A DNA stretch of 64,000 nt, from assembly GCF_013009075.1 (NCBI RefSeq), contig NZ_CP053108.1, forward strand, positions 1,674,001 through 1,738,000, given 5' to 3'. Under the pieces are notes generated by a model that searched no databases, was not told the origin of the DNA, and saw nothing but the letters and a program-made list of their open reading frames with translations. Every line of letters starts with the position of its first letter. Position 1 is the stretch's first letter. Source of the stretch: Halomonas sp. TA22. GTDB taxonomy: Bacteria; Pseudomonadota; Gammaproteobacteria; Pseudomonadales; Halomonadaceae. Shown here piece after piece: positions 49,654 through 59,337 of this stretch. A program made the position numbers and the translations under genes.

Positions 49654-52600
49654 ATGTTTTCCGGTTGGCTGCTGATTGCCGTTTCACTCACCTACATTGC
49701 CGTGCTGTTCGCCATCGCCTGGCACGGCGATCGCAATGCCCAGCGCTACGGCGCCAGTCGACGACGCCCCATCATCTACAGCCTGGCGCTGGCAATCTAC
49801 TGCACCTCCTGGACCTTCTATGGGGCGGTCGGTGAAGCCGCCACCTCGGGCTGGTCGTTCGCCAGCATCTTCGTCGGACCGATTCTGACCTTCCTGCTGT
49901 TCTGGCCAGTACTGGCCAAGATGATCCGCGTGGCGAAGCACCAGAACGTCACCTCGATTGCCGACTTCATCGCCTCGCGCTACGGCAAGACGCAGTCGCT
50001 TGCCGCCTTTGCAAGCCTGGTGGCCCTGATCGGCACGCTGCCCTATATCGCCCTGCAGCTCAAGGCGGTCTCCACCTCGTTCATGGTGCTCACCGACACC
50101 TCGGACATGACCCGTGCACCACTGTTCGCCGATACCGGTTTCTACGTCGCCGCCGTGATGGCGATATTTGCGATTCTGTTCGGCACCCGCCACACCGATG
50201 CCACCGAACATCACGAGGGGCTGGTGCACGCCATCGCCTTCGAATCGCTGGTCAAGCTGGCGGCGTTCCTGCTGCTTGGGGCCTATGTCACCTGGGGCCT
50301 GTTCGATGGCCTTGGCGACCTGCTCGGCCATGCCGAACAGCAGCTGCAGCTGCAGCGCCAGCTGGCCGAGCAGGATTTCGGACGCAGCTTCTGGGCCCAG
50401 ACACTGCTCGCGATGCTGGCGGTCTTTTGCCTGCCACGCCAGTTCCATGTCGCCGTGGTGGAGAACACCCATCGCGACGATGCCGCCAAGGCGCGCTGGC
50501 TGTTTCCTCTCTATCTGCTGATATTCGGCTTCTTCGTGCTGCCCATCGCCGCCGCAGGACTGACGATGTTCCCTAGCGGCGATATCGAGCCCGATACCTT
50601 CGTGCTGGCCATCCCCATGGCCGCAGGCAACGACCTGCTGACCCTGCTCACCTTCATCGGCGGCTTCTCGGCGGCCACCGGCATGGTGATCGTGGCCACC
50701 GTTGCGGTATCGATCATGATCTCCAACGAGATCGTCATTCCGGCGCTGTTCCGCCTGCGCTGGTTCGATACCAAGCCTCGCGACTTCGGCCGACTGGTAC
50801 TGCGCGCGCGTCGCGTCACTATCGTGGTGATCCTGGCACTCGCCTATGGTTTCTATCAGCTGATCGCCGAGTACGGCACGCTGGCCTCGACCGGCATGCT
50901 GTCATTCGCCGCCGCCGCGCAGTTCGCCCCCGCCTTGATCGGCGGCCTCTACTGGAAGCGCGGCAACCGCCTGGGGGTGGTGGTCGGCATGAACATCGGC
51001 TTTGCCATCTGGGCGTATACCCTGATGCTACCGACGCTGATCACCGCCGGCGTATTGCCGAGCGGCTGGCTCAGCGTCGGCCCGCTGGGCATCACCTGGC
51101 TTGCCCCCACCCAGCTGTTCGGTCTCAATATCGGCGACAGTTTCACCCATGGGGTAATGCTCTCGCTGGGGCTCAACCTGTTCTTCTACATCTTCGTCTC
51201 GCAGATGACGCCCCAGCGGGTGGTCGAGCGCATCCAGGCCTCGCTGTTCGTCGACAGCGTCGAGACCCGCCAGACCTCGGTCAACCGGCCCTGGACCGGC
51301 GCCACCACGGTAGGCGACCTCAAGGTACTCTGCGAGCGCTTCCTGGCCGCCAATCAGGTCAATCGCGCCTTCGACGACTACGCTCGCCGCACCGGCAAGC
51401 CTCTCGAGGAGTCGGCTCGCGCCTCCATTGACGTCATCCAGTTCACCGAGCGCTTCCTCGCCTCGGTGCTCGGGGCCTCCTCGGCGCGCATCGTGGTCAA
51501 CTCGGCCCTGCAGGGGCGCGGCATCGGCATTTCGGATGTGATCTCGATCGTCGACGAGGCCTCCCAGGTACTGGAGTTCAACCGCGCCCTGCTGCAGGCA
51601 ACCATCGAGAACATCAATCAGGGCATTAGCGTGGTCGACCAGAACCTGCGCCTGGTGGTGTGGAACCAGCGCTATCTGGAGCTATTCCGCTTCCCCGATC
51701 ACCTAATCCGCGTCGGCGCACCGATCGACCAGATCTTCCGCTACAACGCGCATAACGGCGAATACGGTCCCGGCGACCCGGAGGAGCATGTCGACCTGCT
51801 GATCGACAACATCCGCCAGGGACAGCCGCATCGCTACGTGCGCTATCGCCTGGACGACAGCGTGCTCGAGGTCCAAGGCAACCCGATGCCAGGAGGCGGC
51901 TTCGTCTACACCTACCAGGACATCACCCAGCAGAAGCGCATCGAGGAGGCGCTGATCCGCTCGGAGAACAATATCCGCATCTACACCGACAACGTGCCGG
52001 CGCTGATCGCCTATTTCGACAAGGAGTGTCGCTATCTCTTCACCAACCGCGCCTACGAGCAGGCCTTCGGCATCGACCGCAACGTGGTGATCGGCAAGCG
52101 TGTGGACGAGGTGCTCAAGCCCACCATCTCCCGCGATCGCGGTCCCTGGATGCAGCGTGCCCTGCAAGGGGATCGGGTCAGCTTCGAGGTGTCGATGGGC
52201 GACCAGGAGGGGGGGACGCGCCACATGCTGGTCACCTATACGCCCCACTTCGGCGACAGCGGTTCGATACTGGGCTTCTTCTCGCTCTACCAGGACATCA
52301 CCGAGCGGCGCCTGGCGGAGATGGCCCTCAAGGAGACCAACGAGCATCTCGAGGAGCGTGTGCGCGAGCGCACTCAGGCGCTCTCGGAAGCCAACGCCGC
52401 TCTGCGCCAGGAGAACCGCGTGCGCGCCGAGGCTGAACTGGCACTGCGTCAGGCCAAGCAGATCGCCGAGGATGCCAACACCTCCAAGACGCGCTTCCTG
52501 GCCGCCGCCAGCCACGATCTGCTGCAGCCGCTCAATGCCGCACGGCTGTTCACCTCGGCACTATCTCAGGAGGTCGAGGCCGAGGATATGAAGCGCACCA

Positions 52601-53601
52601 TCGGCCATATCGATAACTCGCTGCAAGCCGCCGAGGAGCTGCTCGGCACGCTACTCGACATCTCCAAGCTCGACGCCGGCGCCCTGACGCCCAGGCGCAG
52701 CCATTTCGCCCTGGCCGATATCATCCGCCCGCTACGGGCCGAGTTCCAGGTGATGGCCGAGGAGCGCGGTCTCGACATGGAGGTGGTGGCTACGGCCTGT
52801 TGGGTCGACAGCGATCCGCAGATGCTCAGGCGCATCGTGCAGAATTTCCTCTCCAACGCCATACGCTATACCCAGCACGGGCGCGTGCTGCTCGGTTGCC
52901 GGCGCAAGGGGGGGCGGCTCTCCATCGAGGTATGGGACAGTGGCCCGGGGATACCGGAATCGAAGCAGGCCGAGATCTTCCAGGAGTTTCGCCGTCTCGA
53001 CCAGGCCTCGCGCCACAAGGAGAGCGAGAAGGGCCTGGGGCTGGGGTTATCGATCGCCGATCGCATGAGTCGTGTGCTCGATCATCCGATCCGCGTGCGC
53101 TCGTGGGAGGGCTCGGGGACGGTGTTCTCGGTCAGTGTGCCGATCGCCCCCGCTGGGGCGCCCCGCGTCGTCAACGACGATACCCCGGTACGGCGCGCCG
53201 GCAACAAGCTGACCGGCACTCGCATCATCTGCATCGACAACGAGACACTGATCCTTGAGGGCATGAAGGCGATGCTGACCGGCTGGGGCTGCGAAGTGTT
53301 CACCGCCACCACCATCGGCGGCGCCAAGTCGATCCTGCGCCATCTCGACGGTGACCCGGATGCGATTCTCGCCGACTATCACCTGGATAACGAAGTGACC
53401 GGCCTGATGGCGCTGGACGCCCTGGCCGAACGCTGCCAGGGCGTGGTGCCGGGAATCGTGATCACCGCCGACCGAACCGAAGAGGTCGCCGAGGAGGTCA
53501 AGCGTAGCGGCTATCATCTGCTGCTCAAGCCGGTACGCCCCGCCGCCCTGCGCGCCCTGCTGACGCGCACGCTGCAAGCCAGCCGAGCTGGCCGCCAGTA
53601 G
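49654..53601 (+). CDS. crbS: CrbS-like hybrid sensor histidine kinase with a transporter-like N-terminus
   Basis: The 1315-residue protein has an SSS-type transporter-like domain over residues 1 to about 500 (YCTSWTFYGAVGEAATSGWS and TSIADFIASRYGKTQS), a PAS7-type region (IENINQGISVVDQNLRLVVW), a second PAS (VPALIAYFDKECRYLFTN), and a coiled coil of LEERVRERTQALSEANAALR. Then follow a HisKA box with H954 (ASHDLLQPLNAARLF), an ATPase domain (NFLSNAIRYTQ, WDSGPGIPE, GLGLGLSIADRM) and a C-terminal receiver with D1241 (ILADYHLDNEV). This is the CrbS/MxtR layout, which with a LuxR-type regulator controls acs and acetate permeases. A terminator separates it from the convergent crbR. Confidence 0.92.
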   Translation: MFSGWLLIAVSLTYIAVLFAIAWHGDRNAQRYGASRRRPIIYSLALAIYCTSWTFYGAVGEAATSGWSFASIFVGPILTFLLFWPVLAKMIRVAKHQNVTSIADFIASRYGKTQSLAAFASLVALIGTLPYIALQLKAVSTSFMVLTDTSDMTRAPLFADTGFYVAAVMAIFAILFGTRHTDATEHHEGLVHAIAFESLVKLAAFLLLGAYVTWGLFDGLGDLLGHAEQQLQLQRQLAEQDFGRSFWAQTLLAMLAVFCLPRQFHVAVVENTHRDDAAKARWLFPLYLLIFGFFVLPIAAAGLTMFPSGDIEPDTFVLAIPMAAGNDLLTLLTFIGGFSAATGMVIVATVAVSIMISNEIVIPALFRLRWFDTKPRDFGRLVLRARRVTIVVILALAYGFYQLIAEYGTLASTGMLSFAAAAQFAPALIGGLYWKRGNRLGVVVGMNIGFAIWAYTLMLPTLITAGVLPSGWLSVGPLGITWLAPTQLFGLNIGDSFTHGVMLSLGLNLFFYIFVSQMTPQRVVERIQASLFVDSVETRQTSVNRPWTGATTVGDLKVLCERFLAANQVNRAFDDYARRTGKPLEESARASIDVIQFTERFLASVLGASSARIVVNSALQGRGIGISDVISIVDEASQVLEFNRALLQATIENINQGISVVDQNLRLVVWNQRYLELFRFPDHLIRVGAPIDQIFRYNAHNGEYGPGDPEEHVDLLIDNIRQGQPHRYVRYRLDDSVLEVQGNPMPGGGFVYTYQDITQQKRIEEALIRSENNIRIYTDNVPALIAYFDKECRYLFTNRAYEQAFGIDRNVVIGKRVDEVLKPTISRDRGPWMQRALQGDRVSFEVSMGDQEGGTRHMLVTYTPHFGDSGSILGFFSLYQDITERRLAEMALKETNEHLEERVRERTQALSEANAALRQENRVRAEAELALRQAKQIAEDANTSKTRFLAAASHDLLQPLNAARLFTSALSQEVEAEDMKRTIGHIDNSLQAAEELLGTLLDISKLDAGALTPRRSHFALADIIRPLRAEFQVMAEERGLDMEVVATACWVDSDPQMLRRIVQNFLSNAIRYTQHGRVLLGCRRKGGRLSIEVWDSGPGIPESKQAEIFQEFRRLDQASRHKESEKGLGLGLSIADRMSRVLDHPIRVRSWEGSGTVFSVSVPIAPAGAPRVVNDDTPVRRAGNKLTGTRIICIDNETLILEGMKAMLTGWGCEVFTATTIGGAKSILRHLDGDPDAILADYHLDNEVTGLMALDALAERCQGVVPGIVITADRTEEVAEEVKRSGYHLLLKPVRPAALRALLTRTLQASRAGRQ

Positions 53602-53622
53602 TCAGTACCCTCTATCGCTAAA

Positions 53623-53663
53623 GACAACACCCCGTGGCGTTCATCATGCCACGGGGTGTTGTC
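53623..53663. terminator. Bidirectional terminator between crbS and crbR
   Basis: A 16-bp perfect stem (GACAACACCCCGTGGC / GCCACGGGGTGTTGTC) with a 9-base loop lies between the two convergent genes. The T-rich flank is on the plus strand (TTGTCTT). Confidence 0.9.
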
Positions 53664-53699
53664 TTGTCTTCGCACGACTGGCTTGTCGAGGCTAGCGCT

Positions 53700-54368
53700 T
53701 CAGGAGGAGGAGGCCACCTTCGGCGGCTCGACCTCGAGCTTCTGCGCCGCGATCACCGCCTGGGTCCGCGAGTGCACGCCCAGCTTGCGCAGGATGGCCG
53801 TGACGTGGGCCTTGATGGTCGCTTCGGAGACGTTAAGCTCATAGGCGATCTGCTTGTTGAGCAGCCCTTCGGTGAGCATGTTGAGGACGCGGAACTGCTG
53901 AGGCGTCAGCGAGGCAATGGCCTCGGCAAAGCGAGTCTCTTCCTCGTTGGACTCACCCATCACGTCGGCAAGCTCGGGGGGGAGCCATACTTCGCCCTCG
54001 AGAATCTCGCCCACCGCCTCGGCGATCAACGTAAGCGAAGAGGACTTGGGTATGAACCCCGAGGCGCCATAGTCGATGGCACGTCGCACCACGTAGGACT
54101 CATCGCTCCCAGAGACCACAGCTACCGGGATATCCGGCATCTGGCCACGCAGCTGTATGAGGCCGGAAAAGCCGTGGGCACCGGGCATATGCAGGTCGAG
54201 CAGGATCAGGTCGGCATCGGGATGGCGAGTGACCATATCAGTGGTCGCCTGCATGGTATCGGACTCGATGATTTCGGCCTGAGGTGACAACTGACGCAAC
54301 GCCTGGGTCAGGGCGGCACGAAACAGCGGATGATCATCGGCAACTATAAACTTCTGGGCAAAGGCCAT
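53700..54368 (-). CDS. crbR: CrbR-like LuxR-family response regulator
   Basis: The 222-residue regulator has a receiver domain (IVADDHPLFRAAL; phospho-acceptor D58 in LILLDLHMPG; VSGSDESY; GFIPKSSS) and a C-terminal LuxR helix-turn-helix (LTPQQFRVLNMLTEGLLNKQ and IAYELNVSEATIKAHVTAIL). GGAGGAG precedes the ATG. Beside CrbS and acs it corresponds to CrbR/ErdR, which activates acetate-scavenging genes in Vibrio and Pseudomonas. The TAGAC-type motif upstream of the symporter operon and acs is its probable target. Confidence 0.9.
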   Translation of the reverse strand: MAFAQKFIVADDHPLFRAALTQALRQLSPQAEIIESDTMQATTDMVTRHPDADLILLDLHMPGAHGFSGLIQLRGQMPDIPVAVVSGSDESYVVRRAIDYGASGFIPKSSSLTLIAEAVGEILEGEVWLPPELADVMGESNEEETRFAEAIASLTPQQFRVLNMLTEGLLNKQIAYELNVSEATIKAHVTAILRKLGVHSRTQAVIAAQKLEVEPPKVASSS

Positions 54369-54518
54369 TGCATCTCCTCCGGTTCCTCTTGCAGCGCACC
54401 GGTTGCCGGCTGCCTGGGTGCGAGGCGAGTACGCCGTTGTTTTACGGCATGTTACCCCATGCCGTGAAAGAATCCCAAGCCATTCGGGAAATCATGATGG
54501 ATGACAACGCGCGGCATG

Positions 54519-54542
54519 AAAAAAACCGGCCCAAGGGCCGGT
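54519..54542 (-). terminator. Rho-independent terminator after acs
   Basis: Read on the reverse strand, ACCGGCCC-TT-GGGCCGGT is followed by six or seven T. It lies about 100 bases past the acs stop in its direction. Confidence 0.8.
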
Positions 54543-54645
54543 ACGGAATTCAGGAGACGGGCTGAGCTGGCGTGCTTCCCCCGCTTGGAGAAAAGGCTGG
54601 CGTACTCTAACGGGTCCCATCTCCCGATGCTGCTTGCATGCTGCA

Positions 54646-56595
<1,950 letters not shown>

Positions 56596-56712
56596 GGAGA
56601 AACCCCTGTCCCTTAGATGGTCCGCTAGCAAGGCATGATGCCGCCAGCCACTCATGTGGCTTGCGACCCAAAAGCTAGCTCCAGCATATACCGCTGTGAC
56701 CAGCCCGCCTTT

Positions 56713-56727
56713 TAGACATTGGTCTTA
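56713..56727. promoter_or_regulatory. TAGAC-N4-GTCTTA palindrome upstream of acs
   Basis: TAGAC-ATTG-GTCTTA, flanked as TTTAGAC and GTCTTAA, is a near-perfect inverted repeat in the 158-base gap before acs. Its half-site and spacing match the repeated sites before the symporter operon at 46438-46504. It is proposed as the CrbR operator. Confidence 0.6.
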
Positions 56728-56753
56728 AGGATTTTTATATTATTTACAATGAG

Positions 56754-57302
56754 TTATGGGACTTGGGCCGGCATATAGACCAAGGTCTGGGCGCATTCGC
56801 GGCAACGATAGCGATTGCCGCGATTGGCCAACCCGTGCCGCCTTGCGCTGAGAAAGTGCTCGCGGCAGGTGCAGCGATAGCGATAGGGGGTGGGGCTTGC
56901 ACGGGCCACATCGAAGCGGTGCGTGACATGCGGCTCAAGACCAAAGAGCTGGCGCATGACGGTCTGCCATTCGCGTCCATGGGGCCGGGTACGCGGCCCC
57001 TCTTCGAGATGGCGCACCAGCCAGTGTGCCATCTCGTGCGGCACCACTTCCGCCAGAAAGGCGTGGCGATTCTCGCGGTAGAGGATCGGGTTGAAGCGCA
57101 GACCACCACGACCATAGTGTGCCTGTCCGGCACTCTTGCCACGCAGGTCGAGCCACACCCGGGGACGAGGAAGGCCAGGATGCACCTCCAAGCAGCGTCG
57201 CCAGGCGGCCTCGACCTGATCATGCAGGGTAAGGTGCAGGGCCGCCTCGTCGAGCTGGGCGAGCTGATCGTCACAAGGAGTGGGGAGCGCTGGCGGGTTC
57301 AT
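56754..57302 (-). CDS. sprT: SprT-like zinc metalloprotease-family protein
   Basis: The 182-residue protein has the SprT core: WLDLRGKSAGQAHYGRGGLR, FNPILYRENRHAFLAEVV, the zinc motif PHEMAHWLVRHL (H-E-x-x-H), HGREWQTVMRQLFG and a C-terminal zinc ribbon (YRYRCTCREHFLS and YRCRECAQTLVY, with four Cys). Bacterial SprT is distantly related to the DNA-protein-crosslink protease SPRTN; its role in bacteria is poorly defined. The stop lies 158 bases before the acs ATG on the same strand. Confidence 0.9.
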   Translation of the reverse strand: MNPPALPTPCDDQLAQLDEAALHLTLHDQVEAAWRRCLEVHPGLPRPRVWLDLRGKSAGQAHYGRGGLRFNPILYRENRHAFLAEVVPHEMAHWLVRHLEEGPRTRPHGREWQTVMRQLFGLEPHVTHRFDVARASPTPYRYRCTCREHFLSARRHGLANRGNRYRCRECAQTLVYMPAQVP

Positions 57303-57399
57303 GGGGTGCTAGAATGCCCAGCCAGGACGACGACGTCCAGTAGCGTCGTCACGTCATGCTGTCGCTTGCGCCCAACTGTTTCACCGATGCGAGATTTCC

Positions 57400-58044
57400 A
57401 TGTCCGAGACACCTCCTCCCCCGCAGCCGCTTCTCGACGACGAGGCGCTCGATCGCCTCGACGACTTCCTCGATTCCGACAAGGTCGACGCCGATGCGCT
57501 GGACCTGATCAGCGCCCACGGCTTTCTGGTGGCCCTCGCCGTGGCACCGCGCGATGTCGAGCCCACCCTGTGGATCGGCGAGCTGTTCCATGGCGAGCCC
57601 GAGTTCGCCGAAGATGCCGAGCGCCACGAAATCCTCGGCCTGTTGGAGCAGCTCAGACGCAACGCTATCGATGCTCTCGAGCAGGGGCTACTGCCGGAGC
57701 TGCCCTTCGAGCTCGAGCTGGGCGGCATCGAGCCTGCGGAAACGCCGATCGGCGACTGGTGCGCGGGCTTCATGGAAGGCGTGTTTCTCGATGAGGCGGC
57801 CTGGTTCGAGGATGACGAGGAGGGAGCAGCCGCCCTGCTGCTGCCGTTCATGGCGCTCTCGGGCCTGTTCGACGACGAGCCCGACATGAGCGAGCTGGCC
57901 GGTGACGCCACGCAGCTGGAGGGGCTTGTCCGCCAACTCCCCGAGCTTATTCTCGACCTCTATCTCAACTATCGCGTGCCACCGGAGAAACCCAAGCCGA
58001 CGCCGCGCAGGAAGAGCCCCGCGGGACGCAGCAAGCGCCGCTAG
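57400..58044 (+). CDS. UPF0149 (YecA/YgfB-like) family protein
   Basis: The 214-residue acidic protein has the UPF0149 pattern: LDRLDDFLDSDKVDADALDL, ISAHGFLVALAVAPRDVEPT, GDWCAGFMEGVFLDEAAWF and LLLPFMALSGLFDDEPD, with a basic proline-rich tail (RRKSPAGRSKRR). Function is unknown; relatives with an added SEC-C zinc domain exist, but that domain is absent here. The gene is divergent from sprT and converges with the phospholipase D gene. Confidence 0.85.
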   Translation: MSETPPPPQPLLDDEALDRLDDFLDSDKVDADALDLISAHGFLVALAVAPRDVEPTLWIGELFHGEPEFAEDAERHEILGLLEQLRRNAIDALEQGLLPELPFELELGGIEPAETPIGDWCAGFMEGVFLDEAAWFEDDEEGAAALLLPFMALSGLFDDEPDMSELAGDATQLEGLVRQLPELILDLYLNYRVPPEKPKPTPRRKSPAGRSKRR

Positions 58045-58077
58045 GCGACGCGGCGACGTCCTCCTGATGTCCTGAGA

Positions 58078-59199
58078 CTAGCGCAGCCGGGTCAGCCAGG
58101 AATCGAGGGTGCCGAACAACCACTCGCGCAGGCGGTGCAGCCGCGGCCGCCGGGCCCACTCCTTGGGGAGGATTTCACGGGAGGCGGCAAAGTTGCGCTC
58201 GAACAGTGCCGCTACCTCCTTGGCAAAGCGGGCATCGTCCACCTCCTGATTGGCCTCGAGGTTCCAGTGCAGGCTCCAGTGGTCGAAATTGCACGAGCCA
58301 AGCGTGCACCAGTTGTCGGCCAGCGAGAACTTGGCATGGATGAAACTGGGCTGGAATTCGAAGATGCGCACCCCGGCACGCAGCAGACGACCATAGAAGC
58401 GCTGGCCGGCGTAACGCACGCCAGGGTGGTCGTGGGCCTCGCCGGGCAGCAGCAGGCGCACATCGACGCCACGCCGTGCGGCACGTGCCAGGCGCAGGCG
58501 CAGGCTGAAGGTCGGCACGAAGTAGGGGGTACAGATCCAGATACGCTCGCGTGACGAGGAGATCTGCTTCTGCAGCGAGTGGCGTATCGCCTGGTAGCGA
58601 TAGCCCTGCCCCCATACCACTCGCCCACGCATGCCCTGATAGTCGCGTTGCTCATGCGCATCGATGGCAAGGCCGCGCACCAGAGCAGCATCGCCGCTGC
58701 CCCGGGTCATGGGCGAATCCCACAGCCGCGAGAAGAGCCGTACCCAGTCGGCCACCACCGGCCCCTCGATGCGCACCGCCACCTCGTACCATGCATCGAG
58801 AAACTCATCCACCGCGCCGAAGCCCCCCGTGAAGGCGACACGACCATCCACCACCACCAGCTTGCGATGATCGCGGGTCAGGTTCCTGGCCAGCGAATGA
58901 AAGCCCAGAGGATTGAAGAAGCGCAGCGCCACGCCGTCGGCAAGCAATCGCTCGCGATCGGCGTCGGCAAGCCCCCTGGCGCCGTAATCGTCGAGCATCA
59001 GCATCACGCTCACGCCGCGTGCACGGGCCCGCCCGAGCGCCTCGATCAGGCGGTCGGCCAGGCGCCCCGACTCCATCAGGTAGAGTTCGATGAGTATCGA
59101 CTCGCGGGCCTGCTCGATAGCCGCGAGCATCTCGGGAATAAACCGCTTGGCCTCCGGCAACAGCTTGAATCGGTTACCCTCTCGCCACATGCCTCGCAT
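58078..59199 (-). CDS. Phospholipase D-family cardiolipin synthase-like protein (ClsB type)
   Basis: The 373-residue protein has two HKD motifs, TRDHRKLVVVDGRVAFTGGF and FIHAKFSLADNWCTLGSCNF, separated by about 170 residues, and no clear membrane segment, as in ClsB (YbhO). These enzymes join phospholipids to cardiolipin or exchange head groups. The start at 59199 is chosen because GGGAG lies at ribosome-site distance; a more upstream ATG (59238) has none. The gene is divergent from plsB, another phospholipid gene. Confidence 0.85.
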   Translation of the reverse strand: MRGMWREGNRFKLLPEAKRFIPEMLAAIEQARESILIELYLMESGRLADRLIEALGRARARGVSVMLMLDDYGARGLADADRERLLADGVALRFFNPLGFHSLARNLTRDHRKLVVVDGRVAFTGGFGAVDEFLDAWYEVAVRIEGPVVADWVRLFSRLWDSPMTRGSGDAALVRGLAIDAHEQRDYQGMRGRVVWGQGYRYQAIRHSLQKQISSSRERIWICTPYFVPTFSLRLRLARAARRGVDVRLLLPGEAHDHPGVRYAGQRFYGRLLRAGVRIFEFQPSFIHAKFSLADNWCTLGSCNFDHWSLHWNLEANQEVDDARFAKEVAALFERNFAASREILPKEWARRPRLHRLREWLFGTLDSWLTRLR

Positions 59200-59337
59200 C
59201 GGATGCTCCCGGCTGTCCCTTAATGTCCATTGACGCATGTTTATCTGGAGCGGGAAAGTCTCCTGAATCGCCAGGGCTTCGCATCCGTCTCGACGTGACT
59301 ATACACTGGCGCTCTTTCATTGCTAGAAGGCAGGCAC

